The notes beneath the pieces are model-generated. The model saw only the letters and a program-made list of their open reading frames with translations. It was not told the DNA's origin and searched no databases. The position numbers and the translations under genes are program-made. This document shows positions 23,330 through 33,740 of a stretch of DNA of 64,000 bases, piece after piece. Positions within the stretch are counted from its first letter, which is position 1. Every line of letters begins with the position of its first letter. Source of the DNA: Portulaca oleracea (Eukaryota > Streptophyta > Magnoliopsida > Caryophyllales > Portulacaceae); contig CM055871.1 in the NCBI GenBank assembly GCA_029582165.1, positions 29,930,802-29,994,801 on the forward strand. The letters are read 5' to 3'.

Positions 23330-25749
23330 ATCAAGTTAAAGATTTACGCGACTCCAGCTAATCGCAGGCACACTAAGGGTTAAAAAAACTCTCACAGTTA
23401 ATAAGTGTATATTTTATAATATTTATTAGGTATTTAACTTGTATATTTTGGCTAATTATGTAATATAATCTTGTATTTTTATATCAAATTCTATGATTTC
23501 TTCACTTGGTTTGGAGATCATTATATTCTACAAATTTGTTAGAAAATCCATAAAACCAAGAAAAGTGAAGAAGAAAACGAGGAAAAGAAAAGAAAAGTTG
23601 AGGGGATGGGCCAAGGGAAGAAGAGATGGAGGTAGACTACACCACACCAAGGCCAAAACTAAGACGCCAGCAACTACCCTTGGCAGCGTCCCAGTCCCCC
23701 TGGCAGCACCTTCCCCCCCCCCCCCACCAGCGCCTGTTCCAGAATAGCATCTACTGAGCAAAGATTTGAGGTGCTGGTGGCGCCTTTTTTGACGCTGCCA
23801 GCGTCTCCTACGATATTATAAAATAAACGTCACCACACAACATTAGGGCATTGATTATTCCATCTATTATTATTCACGCTTTTAGTTATTAGGTTTCTTT
23901 GTATTTTCCTCCCTTCGTCCCTTCAGGGAGCCGTCTAGTAGATTAGGAATAGAAGAGGAGGAGAAGAAGATCAACTTGGGTGACACGAAGAGATCGAATT
24001 CAACGACTCAGATATTCAGTTTATTTTCTATTTTCATTATGTTTTGCAATTCAGGTTTCGTTACTATTTTGTTAGTTTTTATTATCATGAGTAGTTAGTT
24101 TCATTGTTTAGGGGATAAACTCGATGTTTCTTGATTGATATATGGTGTGTGATTTCGGTTTTAGGTTTTAATACAATTGTTTAATCTTCATGTTTTGTAT
24201 GTCATAGTAATTGATTGACCACCTCTTACTTGGTTTAGATTCTTAATATCGGATCGAAAGATTGTTATTTTCAATTGGATATCGAAGATTGAATAGGTAT
24301 AGACACATTTAGAAATAATGGGTTCATGCTTAGGATCATGTTATAATCCGTTCATATCTTTGATTGAATTAAATAATCATGAGAATAGGTATTTAGTTTA
24401 ATCACTGCAACTCACCTCGTATCGAAAGATTGTTATGATAGGCCTTAGAAAGATTATAGACCCCGACACTATCAACATTACCTTGCACTGGAAATAACTC
24501 ATAATTGATTAATTAATAAGAGTGGACTCCCCTAAACTCCCTTAATTATTTGTAAGTATTAGGAATGATATTCCTAATAGATGGCTCTACTAACTGATGT
24601 TAAATGTTGTAGGTATTATGACCAGTGTATATCTGCCATTTCAATCAAAAATTTACGTTATTGGTTGATAATTTTAGAATAATTTTAATTTTGAATGACT
24701 CCATAATTTAATTTTTTGTTTACTATATATGTTTTGTTTTTATATGATATCATAATTTTTTTTCCCTCCAATGTCATCAACAGTTTGCCTTTAGCTTGTG
24801 TTTACACACAAATTTACTATTTTACCCTCGATTACAATAACCAAGGCAGTATAGGTCGACTGTATATCCAGTTCGGGTAAACACGGGTCAGATGTATTTC
24901 GATTTCAGGTAAATTTCGCTCTAAAAAATGACTCCAGTGTATTTCAAATTAAGGTAAATATAGGTTAGATGTTGTTTGATAGTGAAAATTTCTTTTTAAG
25001 ATAAATATGGGTCAGGTATATTTTGGTTTCAGCTAAATGTCGCTCTAAAAACATGACCCAGCAGGTGTATTTCAAGTTTAGGTGGATACGATCAGGTGTA
25101 TTTCAAACTAAGCTAAATACAGGATAAGTGATTCATTGTCACTTGCAAAAGAATAACCATCCTTCAAATTAAACAGATGTTTGGCAATTGTAGAACATAC
25201 GTTTCATTGTTTCAAGTCATTGTAAATTTATATTATATTTACTTTTAATCTATAATGACTAGCATAAGTAACCTTGGGGATGTACTTGTGAATGTTTTTT
25301 TTCCTTAGTGAATAAAAAGCCACAAGATTATAAAGTACTTCCTTCGACTTAAATAATTTGTCCCCTTTATTTTTTTTATAGTCTTCGAGGTAAGACTTTA
25401 ACTATTAATTTTTCACGTTTTATTTTAACAAAATTTGTGATATTATATTTGAGTAAAAATATTTGTCATTATAAATCTAATAATAATATACAATAACTTA
25501 ATATACTGTTTGAAAAATTAATTGTCAAAAATTTAAAATTTTGACCAATTTATTTGAAACGAAGGAAATATAAGAAAATAGCCCCTCTCATTGGACGGGC
25601 ATTCTCACTGGTTGTATCCAAAGAGACTAGTCAACTTGGCTACTAAAATCCATCTTCCAAACTCTTCATTAATGTTCATGAAGTTTCTTATATTATTTTT
25701 TTCTTTTAAAAAAAGCTTCCTAGGTAAAAATAGGGTAAGTGGGCAATGC
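23330..25749. other. spacer with retro-like and tandem sequence
   Basis: About 23640-24600 has the look of an LTR or spacer (GGCAGCGTC and GACGCTGCC repeats around 23680-23810, a poly-C run near 23707, then long AT-rich text), but no ends can be paired. About 24875-25130 holds roughly two copies of a degenerate unit marked by GTATTTC...TTTCAG(G/C)TAAAT and TCGCTCTAAAAA. The 25130-25749 part is AT-rich. No gene is supported. Confidence 0.3.
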
Positions 25750-25757
25750 GTGTTAAT

Positions 25758-26619
25758 TAGACCTGGCAATTCTCGACCCGATCCGAAAATCCGACCCAAA
25801 TCGACCCACAAAAAATGGGTTTTGAACACGAAATTCCGACCCGGGACCCAAAAATGACCCAACCCAAAGAACTCGATAAAAAATGGGTCAGGTCTGGGTC
25901 GACCCGTTGGGTCAGACACTTTAATTTTAAGTTTTTGTCTACTTTGACCTTGTGCAAAAAAATGGGGCCATTTCATGAAAATTAAGGCCCAAAAGTAAAA
26001 TATTGGGTGGTTTTGGAAAGCTATGCATAGAGAGAAACATACAAATGAAATAATCAAATCACAAATGACCAAAACAAATCCCTAACACTGTCACTCTCTC
26101 ACTCTTTCAGTGAACCCTTAAACTCGTGCAGTCCCGCCTCTCTCCTCTCTTTCAGTAAAATAGTGTATTATTGTCCAAGGTCAAAGTTCAATGCATTATT
26201 GTCCAATAACCTAAAAGTTCAGTATATTAGCATCCCAAAACCTTATACATTTCATAAGTACTGTTATTCATGGATTGTTGACGTAAACCGCATAATACTT
26301 GTAGACTTAAAGATTGCCAAATTTTGTCCTTTAGGTATATAGTAATATGTCTATACAACTATGACATATCGTGGTGGTCGAACTTGAAATGGAATGGTAC
26401 ATTACACAGGTGTCTTTAACTAATTATAATCAATTTTATTAGTTGTAAGTGACTGAGAAAAAGGGCGGTCATGACTCGTAAACCCGACCCAAACCGTCCG
26501 AAACCGGAATACACCCGACCCGTATTTACCTGAACCCGATATATACCCGACCCGTATTTACTCGAACCCGATATACGACCGACCCGTAACCCGCCTGCCC
26601 GCTCGTATTGACAGGTCTA
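25758..26619. mobile_element. hAT-like non-autonomous element
   Basis: An 862-bp element. The left end reads TAGACCTGGCAAT; the reverse complement of the right end reads TAGACCTGTCAAT. It is flanked by GTGTTAAT (25750-25757) and GTGTTGAT (26620-26627), an 8-bp TSD with one mismatch, which fits the hAT superfamily. Both sub-terminal regions are rich in GACCCG/CGGGTC words, including a two-copy tandem of about 38 bases near 26515-26595. No transposase is present. Its middle (about 26155-26250) carries one arm of the foldback element seen at 58258-58563. Confidence 0.75.
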
Positions 26620-26643
26620 GTGTTGATTGTCATCGAAAACTTA

Positions 26644-27591
26644 CTGTTTGGTTGGAAGAAAGGGAATGGAATTAGATATCTTTGGGTATCAAGTTCCCAA
26701 TTTTTATGTTTGTTTGAGCCTTTTAGGGTTTGGGACTTGATACTCAAGGGTTTCAAGTTCCTCCCTTTTGAGAGGAATCTCACATCTCTCATATTTGAGG
26801 GGAATGAGATCTAATTCCCAAAAATAATACAAAGATAGAAAAGAAAATATTATCATAATATTCTCATACCCCCTAATGTTTTTTCTGCTATCAATATACG
26901 TCTCTACCTCCTACCAAGAACCCTAACCCTTCTCCCTCATAGTATTATCATTGCCGTCTGAAGAACAAACCTCGCCGGCAAACCTACCGGCCATATTGCG
27001 ATTGTCACCGAGTGGTATGTGGTTTCTTCCTTTTTCTCCTCCTCTTATCCATTAATGGGCTCCTTGTTTCCATTAATTAATGGTCTCCATTGTTGTTCTG
27101 TTTACAAAAAGTTTTGAAATTCTGCCATTGTTGTTCTGTAAAATATGTAAAATTTTGACTGTTAGTATTTTAATTTATATAATGATTCATTATATAAAAT
27201 TAATGTCGTTAGATTTGTAATACAAAATACTATTAGAAAAGTATAATATTATATTTTTTTAAAAATCTTATATGAGAAATTATTGATTAAAGATTGACCT
27301 TGAAAAATGTAAGTGATAAATAAAAAATTATTACAAGAATGTTATAATTAATGGTATTCAAATAATTAATATTAAAGAAATTTCAATTTTTATAATATTA
27401 AAAAATTATAATATTCAAATAAATTAAGGGTTGATTTCATTCCATTACTGTACCAAACGACAGGAATTGAGTACTGATTCCATTCTTTAATTGCACCAAA
27501 CAACTGATTTCAAGTATCAAGTTCCATTCATTTTTTTCAGGAATCAAGTTCCATTCCATTCCATTTTTGAATTGGTGAACCAAACAGGCCC
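26644..27591. mobile_element. PIF/Harbinger-like element, non-autonomous
   Basis: Left end CTGTTTGGTTGG; reverse complement of the right end GGGCCTGTTTGGTTCACC. TTA flanks both sides (26641-26643 and 27592-27594), the usual 3-bp target of this superfamily. GGAATGGAAT words lie near both ends in inverted orientation. The interior is AT-rich and without a transposase. The left end lacks the first few bases expected from the right end, so the copy is slightly eroded. Confidence 0.55.
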
Positions 27592-27594
27592 TTA

Positions 27595-28250
27595 ATACTT
27601 TAGCTGATACTCCGTAAAATTTATTGGTGACTACCACTAAAATAAGTAGGAAAACGATTGTACTTCCAGGCATATGATAATCATTGCATCTTAGGTTGTT
27701 TCTTTCTTTTTTATTTGAAAAAATGGTCGCCTTTAATTTAATCTAAGTTAAATGCAGCTTAATTCAATGATATTTGATTTGTCAGTTCATTTGTAATTTT
27801 TTTTATTTATTAATATGGTTTTCTTGAGAGTTTGCTGTTATTATAATATTTATTATTTATTTACTAATTTTCTCTGGAGTTCTCATTACTTTGTTCTTTT
27901 TTTTTATTTTTTGCTTACATGGTGTGTTTAGTATTAATCATGTTTAATATTTGATATGTGCTTTACGAGCTTTAAGTTTTATGAGTGTTGTTATATAACC
28001 ATATTTTTAAAATTTATATTTTTGTTGTCATTATTTGAATGTTCTATATATCTCTATAATGTTTTCATGAGCATTATAGTACATCATTACGGCCATTTTC
28101 CATTAAATTTATGAGCATTGTAGTATGATTTATTTATGAATTTCATGAATAGAATAAACATCAACCGTATAAATTTCACATCTAACGGGAAACTTTTGCT
28201 TTCAAAAAGTTTGAACCTTGGGAACCTTAGTGGAAAGGTTGGATGATGAG
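27595..28250. other. AT-rich spacer
   Basis: Very AT-rich, with no coding signal and no element ends that I can pair. Confidence 0.35.
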
Positions 28251-28253
28251 TGT

Positions 28254-28655
28254 CACAACAAGAAAAATATGTTTATGCAACAAATTTAGAGTTGTTTGGA
28301 CAACAAAAAAATTATTATTGCGTTAATTTAAAATAGGGCAACTAAATAATTTTGTAGTTAAATACACTATATATGACAACAAAACTTCTTTTTATCGCAA
28401 TTGATATAGATAGGGCGACAATTTAAAGAAAAATGGTTGCCTAAGGCTATTAAGGCACAAAAAACTTTTGTTGCCCACCACAACTACATCGTGCTACCAT
28501 TTTTATTAATTTGTAGCCCGAACTTTGTATTTCGAGGATAAAACTACCAAATTGTGACAATTTTTTTGTACCCCCATGTTAAAGGGCAACGTTAACAAAA
28601 AAATGGACTAAGACAACAAGCTTTTTTGTTGCCCAAAGTAATTTTTCTTCTTGTG
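28254..28655. mobile_element. small CACTA-like element
   Basis: Begins CACAACAAGAAAAA; the reverse complement of its right end begins CACAAGAAGAAAAATT. This resembles the plant CACTA consensus CACTACAAGAAAA. TGT flanks it on both sides (28251-28253 and 28656-28658), matching the 3-bp TSD of CACTA elements. At 402 bp it has no transposase. Internal TTGCCC/GGGCAAC words are repeated. Its right end is duplicated further along (about 29930-29990), where the terminal sequence is closer to the left end. Confidence 0.6.
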
Positions 28656-28821
28656 TGTGGTTGTCACTTGATTACCACCTCTTTAGTGCATTGTATGATA
28701 TATTTATAAACATTATTATAGTGGTTTTATAAGCATTGCTATAGAGTTTTATGAGCATATCGTGACAATTTTTTTTTTGTATCCCCATGTTAAAGAGCAA
28801 CGTTAACAAAAAAGGGACTAA

Positions 28822-29219
28822 GGCCCTGTTCGGCAAAATTAGTGTTTTAGGTAGCGGATAGAGATTTATGTAGTGGATAGCGGTTTAAGCAGCGGATAGC
28901 GGTTTAAGTAGCAGATAGCGGATGAGTGTTCAAATGAAAATTGTGTTCGGTAAATTAACAGATTAATGGGAATTGACATAAAAGGATATGAACAATTTTG
29001 GAAGATAAAATTTTCAAAGGGTATTTTTTGACTGAAAAATATGAAATGCTATACTCCAAACGCTAAACGTTAACGTTATTAGCGTTTCACAAAACGCTAC
29101 TCAAAACGCTAAACGCTCCCCAAAAAGCTAGCTTACCGAGCACTAATATTTACGCAATTATAGTTTTGACTTGGTCAAAACGCTAAACGCTACCCCAAAC
29201 GCTACTGCCGAACACATCC
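28822..29219. mobile_element. Harbinger-like MITE, family CGGATAGCGG, copy A
   Basis: A 398-bp element preceded by TAA (28819-28821) and followed by TAA (29220-29222). Its left end is GGCCCTGTTCGGC; the reverse complement of its right end is GGATGTGTTCGGC. The left half carries tandem GCGGATAGCGGTTTA units and the right half AAACGCTAAACGCT units, partly complementary, so the element can fold back on itself. Copies B (29223-29927) and C (53272-53662) belong to the same family. No protein is coded. Confidence 0.75.
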
Positions 29220-29222
29220 TAA

Positions 29223-29419
29223 GGGCCTATTTGGCAAAATTAGCGGTTTAGACAGCGGATAGCGGTTTTGATAGCGGATAGCGGTTAAGGTAGCGGATAG
29301 CGGTTTTAATTTAGCGATTAGCATATAGTTCATAGGAGCGTTTGAAGAAAATATGTTCGGTAAATTTAGCAGTTAGATTAGCTTATGGACATAAAATGAC
29401 TAAAAAGGACATAGCTTTC

Positions 29420-29459
<40 letters not shown>

Positions 29460-29484
29460 GTTGTTATTATTATTATTTATTTAC

Positions 29485-29528
<44 letters not shown>

Positions 29529-29927
29529 ATCCCAAAGCTAATTAAACATTGCTATATCATTAAAATAAAAGTAAAATTAAAATACTTAAATATGACATAA
29601 TGTAAATGGAAGAAATAAAAAAATATTTATAAAATTTATCCACTAAATTGAAAAAACTAAAATCACACATGAACTCTTTAGCATAGTATTCGAACACATT
29701 GATTAAGATAATTAGGCAATGTATTAAAGGGCACTTTGGACATATAATGCTAAAACGCTAATGTGGGAGCACTAGACGTTAGTATACATAACGTCTGCCA
29801 AATTCATTCCAAACGCTATAATCTATCAAAAAACGCTAATTTACCGAACACTAATAATAAGAATAATAGAGTTTTGAATTAGTCAAAACGCTAAACGCTA
29901 GTAAAAACGCTACTGCCGTACAGGGCC
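29223..29927. mobile_element. Harbinger-like MITE, family CGGATAGCGG, copy B
   Basis: A 705-bp member directly after copy A, with TAA at 29220-29222 and 29928-29930. Left end GGGCCTATTTGGC; reverse complement of right end GGCCCTGTACGGC. It contains the same GCGGATAGCGG units on the left and AAACGCTAAACGCTA on the right. It is longer than copies A and C, partly because of a TTA microsatellite (29421-29527). Confidence 0.75.
29421..29527. repeat. (TTA)n microsatellite
   Basis: About 107 bases of nearly pure TTA/ATT trinucleotide with a short TTG interruption and a TTTATTTACTTA break in the middle, lying inside MITE copy B. A translated frame here gives only poly-Tyr and poly-Leu and is not a gene. 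Confidence 0.95.
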
Positions 29928-30079
29928 TAAGACAACAAACTTTTTTGTTGCCCAAAGTAATTTTTCTTGTTGTGTGTGGTTGTCACTTGACTACCACCTC
30001 TTTAGTACATTGTATGATATATTTATAAACATTATTATAGTGGTTTTATAAGCATTATTATAGAGTTTTATGAGAATTT

Positions 30080-30434
30080 TGAATAAGCATATTTTCAAAA
30101 TTTATTTTTTATCGCCATTATGAACATGTTCTTTCTCTATAACTATACTTTTCAATTTATTTTTCATTGTCGTCATGAGCATGTTCTGTCTCTATAAATT
30201 TTTAACCACTATATTACATTTGTCATTTTTCATTAAAGTTTATGAGCATTATAATAAAGTTAAAGAACATTGTGTTTATCAACATAGTTTGTGTTTTTTG
30301 TGTGAGCTTTTTATTGGGGTTGAATTACAAAAATTATAAAATAACTGAAAATAGAAAAACTTTAACAAAAATCGATAATTGAAAAAGTGGATGCACAAAG
30401 CATCACACCCCCGAAAGCACCATCATAAAAATAT
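30080..30434. other. AT-rich spacer
   Basis: No gene or paired repeat ends are seen. GAGCAT and TTATGAGCA words recur, continuing the style of the sequence flanking the duplicated block. Confidence 0.3.
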
Positions 30435-30439
30435 GAACG

Positions 30440-30939
30440 TGTTAGGATTGTCAGGGCTTTATTTACAGACAAACAATAAATATAACAAAAACATAAATAA
30501 AAATTTGACATAAGGAATTAACATGGAACAACCCAAACCGGGAGAAAACCATGAACGATGCACTATCAGAAAATTACAACAGTGTTTCAGAGATTCCCAG
30601 ACTTCCACAACCTCTCACAGCCTTCCTAGAGTTACAACCTGAGCACTTACCACTCACTGCTGAGCCTCACACAATTCCTTCAAGAACATAGACTTTATAA
30701 GTCAATCTCTTGTGGTCAGATGAAACACTCTCAATTGCACACCAATAAGTCTAACATATAGGCTCTATTTATAGTATAAGACTACACAATACTAAAGGTT
30801 AATAGTTTTTTTTACTGCCAAGGAATCAAAAAAGGAGGCAGCTAATAAAGTTACAATTTGATTCTCACTCAAACATTTCTACCTTACTCTCCAAGACATA
30901 GAGACTAACCCAAAATTGGTCTCTGTATCCAACCCAACA
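30440..30939 (-). mobile_element. solo LTR, copia type, copy 2
   Basis: A 500-bp LTR of the family at 16133-16707. On the + strand it runs from TGTTAGGATTGTC to AACCCAACA and is flanked by a perfect 5-bp duplication GAACG (30435-30439 and 30940-30944). It shares AACGATGCACTATCAGA, GCCTTCCTAGAGTTACAAC and GAAACACTC with copy 1. A minus-strand TATA-like box (CTATAAATAGAG) again sets the orientation. No internal domain is present. Confidence 0.85.
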
Positions 30940-31030
30940 GAACGAGAGTTGGGAAAGAAAAGGGAACTATATTGACCTAGATCTGGAGTAAGAAGTCATT
31001 GTTGCAGTACGATCAGGTACTTGTGAAGCG

Positions 31031-31204
31031 TCACATAACATCAAAGGTATCATTGGTGAAATCAAGGCTTTTTGCACAAAGAGTCTCCCAACTGTGTACT
31101 CCTAGCTTTGAAATTAGATGAAACTCTTCTTTTATGAAAAAGAAAGCTCCGCATGGAACAGGTCCATTAAAGCACTGACCCAAAGTAATATCTCCTTCAG
31201 CCAT
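31031..31204 (-). CDS. hypothetical 57-codon ORF
   Basis: Between a solo LTR and a DNA-transposon-like element, a minus-strand frame runs from ATG at 31204 to TGA at 31031-31033. It begins MAEGDITLGQCFNGPVPCG and has mixed composition, unlike the low-complexity frames around it. I recognise no domain. It could be an exon fragment of a gene broken by the neighbouring insertions, or chance. No splice partner was found. Confidence 0.15.
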   Translation of the reverse strand: MAEGDITLGQCFNGPVPCGAFFFIKEEFHLISKLGVHSWETLCAKSLDFTNDTFDVM

Positions 31205-31361
31205 CTTAGGCTTTAATTTTTACTTTTTTTGGAACAGATCATCCAAGGAAGTATATTACATGGTTAATTACTTGTGGATACTAGGTTTTAATGTTTCTAT
31301 TCCTTGGACATTTGCAGTTTGGAAAGCTATATTCAAGGGTTGGCTAACAGACGTTACAAGC

Positions 31362-32118
31362 TAAGAAGCACGGACTCGAACATGAGACATAGATACAACA
31401 TAATACGGACACGGGGACACGCAATTTTGAGAAAATAAGGACACGACACGTTGTCCGACACGTACCTTAATTTTATATAGTACTTGATAAAATATCAAAT
31501 TCTATTTTAAAACGTTTGTTAATGAATACATTTTCTCTGAAAGTTTATGAATCGTAAAACTATATATATATATAAAACATAAATACTTATAAAATAATGG
31601 AAGAGGGACAAAGGTATATATGTGTAAGATTGTAAAGCAGCAGGAAAGAATAATGATGTATTGAAAAAGGCGATCATATTTGAGGATGTCTATGGAGGTG
31701 GCTAGTCGAAAATGTGATGTCCGTCAATGATTCGAAAGTGTCCAAAGGTTGTGTTGGGATTCAACCATGAGTAAAAATGTCTTACATCGAAAAAAAAAGA
31801 GAAAGGACATGGTATATAAGTCAAGTGGACTACTCCTCTTAACACCAATTGGGCAATTGGTTTTAAGATTGAACCTCACTTAACTTGTGTACTATGAGCC
31901 TTGGTTGAAGTGAGCCCCCCCTTGGATCTTCCCAACAGGTTGGGATACGCGTGTCCATCATGAGTGCTCCAAGTGTCGGATGTTTATTTTGATAATTACT
32001 TAGGGACACATTTTTTCGCGTGTCCAACACGTATCCGAGGAGTGTCCGAGAATATCGATGTTAGAGACGTGTCCGATACGGATACAAGGGGCTGATAGAA
32101 GTACCTGTGCTTCATAGA
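31362..32118. mobile_element. non-autonomous DNA element, GAAGCAC ends
   Basis: A 757-bp segment between TTACAAGC direct repeats (31354-31361 and 32119-32126). The left end has AAGAAGCACGG; the reverse complement of the right end has TATGAAGCACAGG. Sub-terminal regions are rich in GGACACG, GTGTCC and CCGACACG words in both orientations. An 8-bp TSD suggests hAT, but the termini do not match a form I know, so the superfamily is left open. No transposase is seen. Confidence 0.55.
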
Positions 32119-32126
32119 TTACAAGC

Positions 32127-32672
32127 GTGATTTTGTATCTGTTTGATTTTTGCCTCTAGGTTCTTAGATTGATAAAATTGCTTAAATAATGAGGTTCACA
32201 TCCTCCATGTCACCATTGAAGCCAACTTTTTTGGGTTACAAATTTTGCATTCCACAACAATGTGCAAATGTCTTCCCTTAAAACAGATTCGATGAATATA
32301 CAACGAGAAAGTAATAAATCGCCCCTAGCCTGTTTCCCAAACAGAGCCCATTTGCCACCCAGAAGTTGGTACAGTACACTTTTAACCATATTTGAGATAG
32401 AAAACGGTTTGATAAGATTGAGAAATTCGATGAGAAGGACATTACAAATGAAGTGTCAATTACAAAACAAGTAATCAAAAGATTTGAAGTTATCAGCTTG
32501 TCAAACAGGATCAAAGCAAGGTGTAAGTCCAACCAATACTCATTGGTGTGAAACCACGTACACAAGCTTTGCTGCCAACCAATTTTGTTATTTTTCTGGT
32601 TTTGTTTTGTTTTGTTTTGTATTTTATTCATTGGGCTTATCTACAAGGTAAAATTTTGGTGGGGTGGAGTAT
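32127..32672. other. spacer
   Basis: A mixed-composition spacer ending in a TTTTG run near 32600-32620. Overlapping frames of about 70-117 codons occur on both strands, but none shows a domain or splice context, so I call no gene. Confidence 0.3.
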
Positions 32673-32681
32673 TTCACATCA

Positions 32682-33210
32682 GGATAATTGGATTCTAATA
32701 ATCCCTACTTTTACCAATTGGACAATGGTGAATCGTACTTTCACTTTGTATTCTGGTGATCCAAAAAAAATAAAATTGAATTGTAGTGGTACCAAATCCA
32801 CCTCCACATTCTTCTTATTTTTTTCATTCCTACACTATATTGTTTTTGTTTTTTTCGTTCCTGCCCCTAGAAAGTTAATGGATTGTAGTTTCTAAAATAT
32901 TTTTTAAATTATTTTTTTGAGACTCCGAATAATTATTATGATTTTTTAAAAATAATAAAAGTGAAAAAATCGTAAAAAAACAGTAAAAAAAATGAAAAAA
33001 AATTGGGAGAAACGCTGTAAATTCAATAAAAATCATTGTAAAGTGTTATACTAAGTTTTGAATCAAATGCAACACAAAATCTATGATTCTCTTGAAAATA
33101 TCCCACTACAATCCAATTTTATTTTTTTTGGACCACTAGAATACAAAGTGAAAGTACGGTCCACCATTGTCCAATTGATGAAAGTAGGGATTATTAGAAT
33201 CCAATTTTCC
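32682..33210. mobile_element. Mutator-like foldback MITE, copy 2
   Basis: A 529-bp element with TTCACATCA (32673-32681) on the left and TTCATATCA (33211-33219) on the right, a 9-bp TSD with one mismatch. Its terminal inverted repeats are about 105 bases long and well matched: the left arm has ATTGGATTCTAATAATCCCT then CTTTCACTTTGTATTCTnGTG, and the right arm is the inverse. Same family as 9604-10143. The interior is a poly-A/T-rich loop. It is non-coding, and the paired arms could form a long hairpin if transcribed. Confidence 0.88.
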
Positions 33211-33219
33211 TTCATATCA

Positions 33220-33740
33220 TATACCATTCTTATTTTTAGAACTTCATTCCCTATTCTTTATTTTAGAATTTTAGTGAATCTATCCTTCTAAATCATATAT
33301 AATTTTGACATTTTACAATTTTATTTTACTTTCCTACACCTACCATTATTAATAACCAATTTCATATTTTTCTTTAAAATATTTAATATGAACCCATCTT
33401 TCTTTTATAATTAATTAATAAATTGATTTATGTTACTGTTTTGTAAAATTTAATAAGATTATTATTTTCTTAATTTTATAAATACATAAATTGACACTAT
33501 GAAATTTTGCTAGTATTGGAATCAAATTCGTAATATGTAAAAATTAAAATTACTTACAAAGTTTATAATGAAGAAAGGCGATGTGTGGGTATTCTCTACC
33601 CAAATTGTATTATTATACATTTCTTATATAAATTAAAACTTTTTGATTCTTTAAGTACCATAATCTTGTATGCAAATACAAAATCGCATTTACTCCGACA
33701 CCCTCTCCATGGCCAGAAAAGGGACCGAGACCATTGGACT
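33220..33740. other. AT-rich spacer
   Basis: Very AT-rich, with no gene or recognisable element. Confidence 0.35.

Larger units (their letters stand above)
28562..30075. repeat. tandem duplication of about 210 bp, split by MITEs
   Basis: The first unit is about 28562-28772. The second is about 28773-28821 continued at 29928-30075. Shared landmarks include CATGTTAAAGnGCAACGTTA, TTTTTTGTTGCCCAAAGTAA, GTGGTTGTCACTTGA and ACATTATTATAGTGGTTTTA. The second unit is interrupted by two Harbinger-like elements, so the duplication is older than those insertions. It covers the right end of the CACTA-like element plus about 110 bases of flank. Confidence 0.7.

Noticed and set aside
23493..23761. Overlapping frames around a poly-C tract (77-84 codons)
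   Set aside because: They are Lys-rich or Pro/Gly-rich and produced by simple sequence. No conserved motif.
25605..26072. 155-codon minus-strand frame
   Set aside because: It runs over the left end of an hAT element and its GACCCG repeats. It has no domain.
29342..29545. Frame giving long runs of Tyr and Leu
   Set aside because: It is a translation of a TTA microsatellite.
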